DNA of 64,000 nucleotides from Brachypodium distachyon (taxonomy: Eukaryota; Streptophyta; Magnoliopsida; Poales; Poaceae): NCBI RefSeq assembly GCF_000005505.3, contig NC_016135.3, positions 7,596,613-7,660,612 of the forward strand, given 5' to 3'. Of this stretch, positions 31,364 through 43,036 are shown piece by piece. How positions within the stretch are numbered: position 1 is the first letter of the stretch; the number at the start of each line of letters is the position of its first letter. A model generated the notes under the pieces. The model ran no database searches, was not told the DNA's origin, and was given only the letters and a program-made list of their open reading frames with translations. The position numbers and the translations under genes were made by a program.

Positions 31364-32785
31364 AACGGTTGTGCCTTACCCACGGGTGATGCTGCGGCAG
31401 CGTGCCTCTTTAAGCTAGCGTAGCCGGGCAAGGCATGATTGTAATCCACTAGCACAAAGTTGAATAAAGATAAGCTTTGCTTCAGTAAGTATTGTGCTTT
31501 ACTGTTAATATGTGCTTCTTTCTCCTGCTCTAGGTGCACAGAATTGCCACCTCATCCTTGGCTATGAGCAGGGGGCTGCCGGAACCCCGGAAACCAAGCT
31601 CATTCCCGGGCTACCCCAGAACGAGGTCCAGCAGTTGGTGAACCCGTTCACAACATGCTGCGTGTCAACGTGGCACCATGGAATAGAAGAGATGCTCACA
31701 CCCAAGCCTAAGGTCGACACTTCTGTGCCCGGTCGCTAGGAGACAAGAGGTTATTCAATTAGTGTTGTCTTTTTCGTGCATTTCAAAAAAAGTTCTGGGT
31801 ACTGCAAAGATCTAAAGTGCAGGATAAAAGCGGGGACGAAGGCGCACGGTGACGCTCGTGGAGCAGTCACGGGTGTCGTCGTCTTGCGTGTAAGTTGTAC
31901 GTATATGGCAATTACTTCGAGGCTTGATGCAGGACTCTGAGACAGGGCCAGTGCCTCCATGCGTCAACCGGCGGCCCCGTGCGTGTGGCGACAAGGGCAT
32001 CGCTCTGGCTATTTAAAGACCGGAGCAAGCGCAACACCAGCAACGGGCAAGAAGGCAAGAGATGTCGTAGAGAGGCGATGGTGGTGCATCCCTTTGCGCT
32101 TGTCGCTGAGGGTGTTCCCACCATTGTGGCCCTGCCACACCTCTTATGGGAGGACACCAAAAATGGCAATGCAAGAGACGAGAGGCGTCGCGAAGACACG
32201 GTGGGGGTGCATGCCTCCGCGTGTGCCGCTGGAGGGTGCACTACCACCGCATCCTTGCCACAGCTCTCAAGAAGGGGCTCCAAGAGGAAAGAGAACGGAA
32301 AGCTAAGTACTTTGTTTTGAGTCCTTGGTTCTTCCTTTAGTAACACTGCCGAGGTAACCTCAGTCCCCGTGTAGCCGGAGTGTAGGAAGGATACTTGCGG
32401 GGGGAGGACGGCCCCCACACGTGGCTCGCGGGTCCGTCCCGGAGGCGTGCGCGCTGGGGTAGTTAACCCGAAGGCGGAGAGCCTAGCCGCTGCTGTTTGT
32501 CCCTAGGTTGGCACCGCAGGTCCGTCCCGGGTCCCTTGTCTGGCCAAGCATGTAGTTGGTGAACCCCCGGATACACAAGGTTAAAGCGCGGGAGAGAAAG
32601 AGCCTCCCCCCGGCAAACTGGTCATAAGCGGAAAAGCAAATAAAATGGCATTGGATAAAATAAAACTTGAACGAACGAGTTCACGGATGGCATTCAGAAT
32701 GACAAAAAGGCTAACACAAAGTAAGTTCTAAGGCGCCTTGTGCCACTTGCAGGAAAGTAAATACAAAACAAGAACGATTTGATAA
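31364..32785. other. Spacer between pol and accessory gene C in element 4
   Basis: No coding sequence that I can support. It is homologous in reverse to 19168-20547 of element 3. It would contain the 3' ends of the two convergent units. Confidence 0.6.
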
Positions 32786-34357
32786 CTATGCAGGAGGTGC
32801 TCCCGGGGCAGCAGCGTCGGCGCCAGGTGCCTCCTCAACGCCGGGGCCTCCTCCGGCAGCTTCTTCGTCGGCAGCTTCAGCTTCATCAGCCTTGCTCTGC
32901 ATCCGCGCCACCATCTCGTCCACCACGCCTTGCACCGCTTCCCGGTGGGTCTTGGCTTCTTCTTCATCTGACCAGGCATGGAAGACTGACTCGAACGGGA
33001 AGTCGGGGTGGGCGGAGTGGACCCGGGTAAGAATTTGCTCGGCGACTTGCTCGGATGCGAGGCCTAGCTGCCGGTCCCCGAAAGCCGTGACGCAATTCTG
33101 CAGGCCGTGCAGCCAGCCGATGAAGTCTGCAAAAAAAGAGGTGAAGCTGCCCCTGTTTGCCCCGTCGAAGGAGGTCACCGGGATGTCGAACACCTGCAGC
33201 ACCTCCGCCGTCGAGTCCGCCAGCTTCTTCAGCCTGGCTACCTCCCCTGTCCTGCGAGACCGCAGCTCGGTGCATGCACCACAACCTTCCTGGCCTGCAG
33301 CTTGTGCTCGCGGCATTCGGACTTCAGCTTGCCGATCCCGGACGCCTGCTTGGTGTTGTCCTCGTCGACCAGCCGGAGCTCCCGCCACGCCATGTCAAGC
33401 TCGCCCTGAAGGGACAAGCCGGCATCCTGAGCGTCCTTGAGCTGCCCCACAAGCTCACGCTCCCGGGAGCGAGCCTGGTCTTGCAGCTCCTTCTCCCGGC
33501 GCGCCAAGGCTTCGGCTGCCGTCGCAGCCGCCATCTCCAGCTCTCCGACCTCGCGACGGAGGCGCTGGATCTCCACAAAGTAGTTGGACAGCAAGTTCGT
33601 CTTCTCCCAGAGACGCCCCTGGAACGAGTCCAGGGCTGCCTGGTGCTCCTCCTCGCTCTTGGCGTGCGTGGCCTTCACCAACTCGAGCTCGCGCGGGTGC
33701 TCTTGCTGCAGGTCCCACAGTTGCCGGAGGACTTCGGCCTCCGGCACTCCTTGCACGGCGGGTGCCGCCCTAGCTTGCTACGCCTGCTGGAGCTCCCCCC
33801 GGAGCTGTTGCAGCTCAGTGCGCTGCTCCTCTGCCTCCAATTACGCGGCGCCTAGTTCCGCCACCACGCAAGCATGGTGCTGCTGGGCGTCATTGAAGAA
33901 ATCGACGAACATCTCCTGTTGCTGCTGGACGTTGTCGATCACCTGGTGCCCCTGTTGGAACACACTGGGGTCGAAAGTGATCCGACCCCATGACCGCCCG
34001 GCGAGCTCCCCTGCTCCCAGGCTGAAGGCGGCTCCGGCGGAGGAGGAGGACCCACTGCACCCGTCTGCCCCGCCGCTCCTTGCCCGTCTGAAGGGGCGGG
34101 CTGGGGTCTCAGGGGCTTCTCCAGGGCGCCGCTGCTTGCCTCGGCTGGTAGAGGCTACCCCATGTCACCCGCCGCAGGTGGCGCCGTCTGCGTGGCGTCA
34201 CCTGCCGCAGCAGTCGCGTCCTCGGCAGGTTCCGGGGCAGGGTGTCGAAGGGCTCCGGCGGAGGCAACCTCCTCCGGAGCATCATCTTCCACCTCGCCAG
34301 TGAGGTCGATTACCCGCACCTCGGCGGGCGCGGGCGCAGCTGGGACATCCACGGCTA

Positions 34358-34431
34358 CTGCACGAAGAACACCAGTGTCAGTCTAGGAGATGGCGCATAT
34401 GAGTGAAAGAAATGCTTGAGCTTGCACGTAC
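34358..34431 (-). other. Candidate intron 2 of accessory gene C
   Basis: 74 bp on minus, CAGCAA|GTACGTGC to TTCTTCGTGCAG|TAGCCG. The phase is 1, as in intron 2 of gene A. It joins LQGTGPTA to AVDVPAAPAPAEV. Confidence 0.6.
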
Positions 34432-34610
34432 TTGCTGTTGGGCCGGTGCCCTGTAAGCTCGGATCGGGGACCCTTGTGTCCCCAGCGGCAGCTGCTGCCA
34501 CAGTAATAGCCGCATCAGCAGTGTCCTTGTCACCACCGTCCAACGCCGGGCAGGGTTTCTTGGCCGTGGCCGCCAGCGAAGTACGGGCCAGCCCCCTTTT
34601 CCTCGAAGAC

Positions 34611-34688
34611 CTGGGGAATGCAGAAGTAAGCTCGCAAGATATTTAAAATCCGTGAAAACCAAAATGTTTAGAGCAATGTCAAACTTAC
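34611..34688 (-). other. Candidate intron 1 of accessory gene C
   Basis: 78 bp on minus, ACCGGG|GTAAGTTTG to CTGCATTCCCCAG|GTC, a near-perfect donor and a good acceptor. The interior is AT-rich compared with the flanks. The frame after it is shifted by a lesion in exon 1 or 2, so the exact junction needs checking. Confidence 0.55.
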
Positions 34689-35668
34689 CCCGGTGGGTTG
34701 AGCTTGAGCACCCTGTCCGCCAGGATGCTCCTCGACGGGGGGCGCTTCGTGCGGGGGGAACTGGCGGAGCCGCCGGAGGAGCCGGGACGGCTGCTGCCGC
34801 CGCCTAATGCCGGCGGTGGCCCCAGTCCCCGCATGGATGTGAGGCGCCTGAGGCTGCGGGCTAGCCTCCTGCCTGCTTGCCTGCTCTGCCGCAGAGCGCC
34901 TCACCAGGGGGACGTTGTCTTCATCGTCGTCCTCATCCGGCGCGACCCCGCCAGCTTCCGGGGGAGCGTCGCCGTCGTCGTCGTCGGAGACTCCAATGCC
35001 CAGCAAAGAATCGTCGGAGTCCCAGTCCTCTGACCTGGCGGTGCCCCGGTCCTGGCCACCCTTCCCCGTCTCGGCAACCGGCTCCTTGCCTTTCCGGGGC
35101 CTGGGTTGCGGGGTGGAGGGCTGCGACGAGGGGTCTTCCACGATCCCCCACTCATCGCACAGTGGGAGATCCTGGGCTCCTGGGTTCAGGATCCCGGTGT
35201 GGAGCGGTTGCGCTCCAAGCGGCGGCGACCGGAAGGCTTTGACCTCGTCGGTGATGCCCTTCACCCAGAATTGTACCTCGTCCGGCGAGAGTTCTGTGTG
35301 GTTCAGCCGGGTCCGGTCTCCCGGCCCAGTGTACATCCATGCCGGATGTGAGCGCCGCTGCAGGGGAGCCACGCGCCTCCCGATGAAGTGGCGCGCCACG
35401 TCCGTGTCCGTGAGCCCAGCCTCACGGTGCGCCTTGATCTTTGCGTAGATCGGGGCCACCTCCTCGTCCTTCTGGTCGCGGAGTGTCCAGTCGTCAGAGC
35501 CCTTTGGGGGTCCGAGGGGCTCCTAGTGGAAATCCTGGAGCTCATCGGTGCGCACCCAGCACCAGTCACAGTGCCACTCGCTCTCAATCTTCCTCTTCCC
35601 CAGCTGGATGAATTCCGACTTGAGCTTGTCGCGAAACCAGAACACCACTACCGAGGACAGGGGAGGTC

Positions 35669-37660
35669 CGGACTTACCATTTATCGTGTGAACTGGATAG
35701 CTGCGTGGTCGGCAGGTCTCTTACCGACCATAAGGCATGTTGTAAGCTCTGCTCAGTTGGTGCCGGTGTTGCCTAACAGCTTTCTGAAGAGAGCACATGC
35801 AAGCTTATCTTACCGACTTCTGTCAGCTTCCGCATCTACATCTCAACACAAATGTTGAGTAAATCATGGTCAACAGCAAAAAGACTACGATCGAACAGTT
35901 AAAACTCATGAAACATGCCCTTCGGTCCCATTGCCAGGCTGAGTTGCGTCATCTAGTTGCCCAATATCCTGGTCCATCCATTCCATGCTTGGGAAGGCTC
36001 CAATACCATGTAAGAAGCACACAAAATATATGGATCAAGCAAAATATATAATAACACACGACAAGATAGAGTCATATAATGAAGGAACTAGCTACAACTT
36101 TTGAAGGTGGCAGTCAGGTCTCGACCATGTAGTAAGTCTCGCAGTTGGTCGGTGCTATGAATGGTGCTTCTTCAGCACACCAGGAGGTAATCAAATACGA
36201 AACAATGAAATCAATATGCACGCAGTTGAACCACAAACTAGATAGCTAATCCATAGCACAAACTCAAACAACCGCGCACCGCAGAAAGAGTCGAATTAAC
36301 CAGAACTTTTCACCATACCATGGCCGGCACAAATGCTACGGTGTACTGGCGGAGAGGGACTTGAAGGGGGCCGGCCGGGTGGAGGTGGTGTGGGAGATGA
36401 CTTAGCTAAGACCTCTTCTACGGACACGACGACGACGTGGCCGAGGATGATTGGCCGGCCACCGGACCGCGGCGACGATGTGATGGCTGTGTGATAGAGA
36501 TAGCGAGGCTCTCTAGCAGTCACCTGGTTGTGGTGGATGTTGCAGGCGGCGGTGGGAGGCGGTTCTAGTTTGGACGATGATGGGAAGGGGAGCGATGAGC
36601 TCTTGAAGGGAAGTGGGTAGTTTGAACAACCTGGGCGGCATGGACACATCCACGCGCCTTCGGGTTTCAACTCAATTTTCGAAAAATTTCAGACAGGTGG
36701 GTCCTGAGTGCAGGTAGGGTTACTCCACCATTTACCAACAGCTCCCGTGTCAAAAAAATACAACTATAAGCTACCGCACCACCACCACACCCCCCCCCCC
36801 CCCGATTGCAGCGCACGTCCTGTGGAAAATTTAAGTATGGAGTATAACTTTTTCTTCTTGATAGACTTTCCAATAATAGATAATGAGATATTTTGCGGTA
36901 CCCCGGTACTCCTCATTGAGAGAAAGGAGTACCAGTTAAACCTGACCTTCCGATCAAAAGGGCAATTTAGTCTCTTTTCCTTTTCTTAAACGAAGGCAAT
37001 GTTGATTTTAACTGAAAAATCCAATCAAGCGCATGTCACTGTCTCGATCGACCGGACACCGCCTCCTCCACAATCTCCACGGGCACCCCGCCGCACAACA
37101 TCCTCGACAGGGCAAAACGTCCCCCGCCTCTGCCACTCGTCTCACACGAACAGCCAGCCTACAGATCGTTGATCACGATGACCGCACGTTCCTCTCCATC
37201 CTGTAACTGCTGCTCCCATCTTTTTGTTGTTTGATTGAATTCGGTTTGTAAGGTGGACTTTCAGAGCTTCCAACTTTTTGCATCCGTTTTTTGGCGTCGC
37301 TGCAGCCCGGTGTTTTTCAGTTTTCTCCACCGTCCGACATCCGTTTTGAGTGATCTTGCCCTTGCTGGAAAGTTTGTGTCGATACGCTTCTAACCCATAT
37401 TTTTCCATATTTTTCTGAATTTTTCTTACTGCAGCCTTTGCTGTTCTTCGACAGACCGACGTACAGTTTTCTGGTCCTTCTTTTGCATGAGTTTCTAGGG
37501 TTAAAAAAAAAGAAAAAAAGATTAAGAAAAGAATAAGAAGCCAAACAGAAGGCCACGAAAAGAAAAGAAAATAAAATCCCACGGATTTACTTGTTGTGCC
37601 ATCTTTTGATCTATCTATTCCTACCTTCTTCAGTATCTAGGCTTAGATTATTTCTGTAAT
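35669..37660. other. About 2 kb without recognised genes
   Basis: The sequence is unlike the flanking elements. It has a C15 run near 36790, simple CACCAC words and an oligo-A/T stretch at 37500-37530. Open frames at 36296-36670 and 37142-37582 (minus) have no recognisable domain and odd composition. It could be a decayed host segment or unknown repeat. I see nothing to annotate as a gene. Confidence 0.5.
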
Positions 37661-37987
37661 TCGTTCTTATCAACTCCAGCAGCTAGGACTAGCATTTTTG
37701 AGCATATTTTCAACTTTGCATTGCGGATTTGATTATTCGCTTTTCCTTGATACTCACATAAGCCTCCAAGCTCCACAGATTCTACACCAAGGTTGGTGTT
37801 CCTCGAGGCATTGATACATTAATCTTCGGAGGGCTTGTTCTCGCCGCTGGCCATCACCTTCCTGTTTGCTGGGTAAGAACGAGTAAGAACTTGATTAAAA
37901 GTTGAGTGGAGTGATCCTTGGAACCCCACATCGTAGTAGTGCATAGGGACTTTTTCCTTGTGATTTGTTTCTTGTTTTCTCCTAACG
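37661..37987 (+). other. Leader of element 5
   Basis: Untranslated region upstream of the gag ATG (37988). It is very similar to 4578-4914 in reverse, including GCAGCTAGGACTAGCAT and the GCTGGCCATCACCTTCCTG block. The homology starts where the gag-only copy is cut, so the true left limit of element 5 may be further left. Confidence 0.65.
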
Positions 37988-39263
37988 ATGGCAGGTTCTG
38001 ATGATGATTTACAAGGCCACTCTCCACGCACAAAGGGCATTATTTCACATTTTGATCGCAAGCTTAGGCTCCGTAACAAGGAGCTGGATGAGGACGTTCG
38101 GGTTGCGAATGAGAGACTTGGAACCTTGGAGAGCACGCACATTGAAACAAATACCAAGCTAACATCTTTACAGAATTTTGTGCTACCATTAGTACTTCTC
38201 TGGCAGAAATCACGACGCAACTGGTGGCAATTGCTGCAACGACCATCGCTACACCGGGAGGAAACAATACACACAACCAGCGGACCGCTAATAACGGTAC
38301 CTTCGCAAGCGAGGTTGAGGAGAACGACGACGACTACTCCGCGGATACGGAACACGACGGGGCCGTAAACCATCACAACGACCGTGATCATCGCCGAACT
38401 CGTTTCAACCGCCGAGGTATGGGACCGACACGACCTCACAGAGAGGAACATGACTCGCTGCATTCTATTAAACTTAAGGTTCCTCCTTTTGATGGAAAAT
38501 ATGACCCTGATGCTTACCTTACATGGGAATTAGAATTGAGTCAAAAATTTACTTGCCATGATTTTCCTGCTAATAAGAGGGTTAGGGCTGCTACTAGTGA
38601 GTTTACTGATTTTGCTTCTGTTTGGTGGCATGAGTATTGTATTGCACATCCTAACGCTATACCACCAACATGGGATGATTTGAAAAGAATTATGCGCGCT
38701 AGATATGTTCCTTCATACTATTCGCGTGACTTGTTAAAGAAACTACAACAATTAAGGCAAGGTAGTAATTCTGTCCAAGATTATTATCAAGAAATGCAAA
38801 AGAACATGTTACGTTGTGGTTTAGTTGAGAATGAGGAAGCTGCTATGGCTAGATTCTTTGGTGGTTTAAATCGTGAAATTGCTGACATTGTTGATCATAA
38901 GGAGTATAATTCTATCGATCGATTGTTTCACATTGCTTGCAAAGCTGAAAGGGAAGTGCAGGGACGACACGCGAACGCGCGGACTAACTTTTCTGCAGGT
39001 CGTACTTCCTCATGGGCAGCACGCAGCCCCGCTGCCCCTTCCACACGCCCAGCTGCACCCCCTACACGTCCGGCTGTTCCGACTACTTCCACCAACAAGC
39101 AAGTACCTCTACACCTACATCCGCAAAGGTTGGACCAGCAGCAACAAGAAATACACCTGCTGCCTCTGCACAAAGTTCAGCAGCGTCCGTTGCTTCCACC
39201 GGACGGACCGGAGATAACCAATGTCGTAGGTGCAAAGGATACGTGCATTTTCAGCGGGACTGT
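37988..39263 (+). pseudogene. Gag of element 5
   Basis: It starts MAGSDDDLQGHSPRTKG at 37988. A frameshift near 38230 leads to the capsid-like domain (YLTWELELSQKFTCHDF, IPPTWDDLKRIMRARYVP, SVQDYYQEMQKNMLRCGL). Another shift near 39030 precedes the CCHC knuckle CRRCKGYVHFQRDC (39222-39263). The Pro/Thr-rich linker between them is variable in such elements. It aligns along its domain with the Gag at 3405-4577. Confidence 0.8.
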
Positions 39264-40322
39264 CCAACCAAACGCGTTATGATCATACATGAAGACGGAG
39301 TATATGATTCAGCCAGTGATTTTGACGAAGCTACCTATGCTCTCATTGCCGAGGAAGAGCAAGAAGACCCCGTTGCCCACCATGATGAGGAGTTAATGGG
39401 AGCTGAAGCCGCTGATCAGTACTTGAGTTTGATTGCACAACGCACCTTGAGCGTCCAAATGAGCCACGCCGAACAAAATCAGCGGCATAACTTGTTCCAA
39501 ACAAAAGGGGTCATCAAGGAGCGCGCTGTTCGTATCATCATAGATGGGGGAAGTTGCAATAATTTGGCCAGCACGGAGATGGTGGAAAAACTTGTTCTTA
39601 CCACCAGGCCGCACCCCCACCCTTACTACATTCAATGGTTTAACAACAGCGGTAAGCTCAAGGTAACTAGAACAGTCCGTGCACACTTTACTATTGGTAC
39701 ATATTCTGATTTTGTGGATTGTGATGTGGTACCTATGCAAGCATGTTCTATGTTACTCGGTCGTCCATGGCAATATGATACAGATTCTGTTCATCATGGT
39801 AGAACTAATCATTATTCTTTTATGCATGCTGGTAAGAAAATTGGTTTGAAACCTATGACTCCTGAACAAATTGTGAAAGATGATCTTGCTAGAGCTAGTA
39901 GAGCAAAGAGCAAAGAGAAGGATAAGAGTGAGAACCAGAATGTCGCTAAAGAATTTAAGCACCAAGCGTCTACTAGCAAATCTGAACCGAAACATGTTAA
40001 TGAAATTAAATTGAAAGGTGCATGCTTGCTTGCAAGTAAATCTGATATTTCTGAGTTAGATACGAATAATTCTGTTTGCTATGCATTCATTTGCAAAGAG
40101 GCTTTGTTTTCATTTGAGGATATGCCTCCCTCTTTGCCGCCTGCTGTTACTCACGTTTTGCAGGAGTATTCCGACGTCTTTCCACAAGACGTACCACCAG
40201 GATTACCACCTATTCGAGGAATTGAACATCAAATTGATTTAATTCCTGGTGCTTCGCTGCCCAACCGTGCGTCCTACCGTACCAATCCAGAGGAGACGAA
40301 GGAGATTCACCGACAAGTTTAA
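39264..40322 (+). pseudogene. Protease region of element 5
   Basis: It follows the zinc knuckle in frame. Active-site motif IIIDGGSCNNLAS, in the DGGS form seen in many plant gypsy elements, and a MLLGRPWQYDT motif typical of the ILGRPW flap end. A lysine-rich linker leads to the RT N-terminus (SDVFPQDVPPGLPPIRG). TAA at 40321-40323 ends the frame where the next residues are [11 protein letters not shown]. Confidence 0.8.
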
Positions 40323-40323
40323 G

Positions 40324-41520
40324 AATTGCTCGACAAAGGTTATGTTCGTGAATCCCTTAGTCTTTGTGTTGTTCCTGTTATTTTGGTATCAAAGAAAGAT
40401 GGTTCTTGGCGTATGTGTGTAGATTGTAGAGCTATTAATAACATTACTATTCGCTATCATCACCCAATTCCTAGACTTGATGATATGTTAGATGAATTAA
40501 GTGGCTCTACCGTATTCTCTAAAGTTGATTTACGTAGTGGTTACCACCAAATTCGAATGAAATTAGGCGATGAATGGAAAACAGCATTTAAAACTAAGTT
40601 TGGACTATATGAGTGGTTAGTCATGCCTTTCGGTCTTACTAACGCACCTAGCACTTTCATGCGGTTAATGAACGAAGTTTTACGTGCTTTCATAGGACGA
40701 TTTGTGGTGGTTTATTTTGATGATATATTGATTTACAGCAGCTCTTTGGAAGACCACTTGAATCATTTACGTGCTGTTTTTGATGCTTTGAGAGATGCAC
40801 GTTTGTTTGGTAACCTTGAGAAGTGCACTTTTTGCACCGATCGAGTTTCGTTTCTTGGCTATGTTGTCACTCCACAGGGCATAGAAGTTGATAACGCCAA
40901 GATCGACGCTATTCAAAGCTGGCCAACTCCAACAACGGTCACCCAAGTGAGGAGCTTTCTTGGACTCGCTGGGTTTTATCGCCGTTTTGTAAAGGATTTC
41001 AGCACCCTTGCTGCACCGCTTAATGAGCTCACAAAGAAGGACGTTCCATATGTATGGGGCGCTGCACAAGAAGAAGCTTTTCTCATATTGAAAGATAAGT
41101 TGACACATGCTCCTTTACTCCAACTTCCTGATTTTAATAAGACTTTTGAGTTGGAGTGTGATGCTAGTGGAATCGGTTTAGGAGGTGTGTTGTTACAAGA
41201 TGGAAAACCTGTTGCATACTTTAGTGAAAAATTGAGTGGGCTTAGTCTGAATTATTCTACTTATGATAAGGAATTATATGCTCTCGTTCGGACTTTAGAA
41301 ACATGGCAACATTATTTATGGCCCAAAGAATTTGTTATACATTCTGACATGAATCTTTGAAGCATATTCGTAGTCAAGCAAAGCTGAACCGTCGTCATGC
41401 TAAATGGGTTGAATTTATTGAGTCTTTTCCGTATGTTATTAAACATAAGAAGGGTAAAGATAATGTTATTGCTGATGCGTTATCACGTCGTTATACCTTG
41501 TTATCTCAGCTTGATTTTCG
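40324..41520 (+). pseudogene. RT and RNase H of element 5
   Basis: [58 protein letters not shown] and the intact catalytic YFDDILIYS (40713-40739). RNase [18 protein letters not shown] and [15 protein letters not shown]. One base is missing near 41349 (GAC ATGAA where HSDHES is expected), so the final [22 protein letters not shown] part is in another frame. Confidence 0.85.
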
Positions 41521-43036
41521 GATATTTGGATTGGAGACTATAAAAGAACAATATGAACATGATGCAGATTTTAATGATGTTTTGCAGCATTGTAAAGAGG
41601 GCAGAACATGGAACAAGTTCGTCATTAATGATGGATTTGTGTTCCGTGCTAACAAGCTATGCATGCCAGATAGCTCCGTTCGTCTTTTGTTGTTACAGGA
41701 GGCACATGGAGGAGGGTTGATGGGTCACTTCGGCGTGAAGAAGACCGAAGATGTGCTCGCTGATCATTTCTTTTGGCCTCGGATGAGACGGGATGTTGAG
41801 AGATTTATCGCTCGCTGCACTACATGTCAAAAAGCTAAGTCACGACTCAATCCTCATGGTTTATATATGCCTCTCCCTGTTCCTAATGTTCCTTGGGAAG
41901 ATATATCAATGGATTTTGTTTTGGGATTGCCTCGAACTAAGAAGGGGAGGGATAGCATATTTGTTGTTGTTGATAGATTTTCTAAGATGGCACATTTTAT
42001 ATTCTTTCGTGAAATTGTTCGCTTGCATGGTGTGCCCAATACTATAGTTTCAGATCGTGACACAAAATTTCTTAGCCACTTTTGGAGATGTTTATGGGCT
42101 TAGTTGGGGACTAAATTGCTTTTTAGTACTACATGTCATCCCCAAACAGATGGACAAACTGAAGTTGTTAATAGAACATTATCTACTATGCTTAGGGCTG
42201 TTTTAAAGAAGAACTTGAAAATGTGGGAAGAATGTTTACCTCATATTGAATTTGCTTATAATTGTTCACTGCATTCAACCACAAAATTGTGCCCTTTTGA
42301 AATTGTTTATGGTTTTATACCTCGTGCACCAATTAAGTTGTTACCTTTGCCAACTTCTGAAAAAGTTAACTTTGATGCTAAGGAACGTGCTGAACTTATA
42401 ATAAAAATGCATGAGACGACTAAAGAGAACATTGAGCGCATGAATTCTAAGTATAAACTTGCGGGAGATAGGGGCAAAAAACAAATTGTGTCTGGAGATC
42501 TTGTTTGGTTGCATTTGCGCAAAGATCGTTTTCCTGATTTGCACAAGTCTAAGTTAATGCCGCGAGCTGATGGTCCTTTTAAGGTGTTAGCAAAAATTAA
42601 TGATAATGCATATAAATTTGAGCTACCTGCAGATTTTGGGGTTAGTCCCACGTTTAATATTGCAGATTTGAAGACTTATTTGGGAGAAGAAGATGAACTA
42701 CCGTCGAGGACGACTTCGATTCAAGAAGGGGAGAATGATGAGGACATCCCAAGTAATGATACAACCACAGCCCCTACAACACCTACACCTCAAGTACCGG
42801 AGATACATGGACCAATTACTAGAGGTCGTGCACGACAACAAATTATCAGGTACTTTCGTTCCTCGGTACTTCATTTAATATTAATGAGAATATGTTGCTG
42901 CCTAAGATGGGTTCTTTTATGTGTTTTAGGAATGAAGGACCTAGCTTGGACCTCAAGAATCAGCGTTGGACAGCAAACCATGGAGGTGGCAGCAAGGTGG
43001 CGGGAGTTAGCTCAAGTGTTGATTTCAGAACATTGA
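41521..43036 (+). pseudogene. Integrase of element 5, internal deletion
   Basis: The zinc finger keeps its ligands ([27 protein letters not shown]). The core shows [16 protein letters not shown] and IVSDRDTKF, then a TAG at 42101-42103, and [16 protein letters not shown] with the catalytic Glu. Between MAHFI and [10 protein letters not shown] about 17 residues normally present are missing in frame. The C-terminal domain runs to 43036 without a chromodomain. Confidence 0.85.

Larger units (their letters stand above)
24971..35668 (+). mobile_element. Tat-like gypsy element 4 (3' end truncated)
   Basis: On plus: 5' LTR (24971-25493), primer site, gag, protease, RT, two RNase H regions, integrase (stop at 31363) and a spacer. 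On minus it has the accessory gene C, which breaks off at about 35668 inside the Transposase_28-like domain. The 3' LTR is missing. With element 3 it forms a head-to-head inverted repeat. It has many lesions, including RT YMND. Confidence 0.85.
32786..35668 (-). pseudogene. Opposite-strand accessory gene C of element 4
   Basis: On minus it begins truncated inside the Transposase_28-like domain (FRDKLKSEFI, EWHCDWCWVR, then PAWMYTGPGDRTRL). Next comes LSPDEVQFWVKGITDEVKAF, an acidic disordered stretch, two short GT-AG introns, VRVIDLTGEVEDDAP, then FDPSVFQQGHQVIDN and a coiled coil (EEHQAALDSFQGRLWEKTN). It ends with the conserved C-terminal region (SFTSFFADFIGWLHG, RVHSAHPDFPFESVFHAW, VVDEMVARMQSK) and stops at 32786. 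It has a stop near 35525, stops around 33780-33845 and at least one frameshift. The order of parts equals gene A. Confidence 0.75.

Noticed and set aside
37142..37582. 146-residue frame with a hydrophobic N-terminus, resembling a signal peptide
   Set aside because: The hydrophobic stretch comes from an oligo-A/T tract. The rest has no recognisable domain and no sign of a promoter.
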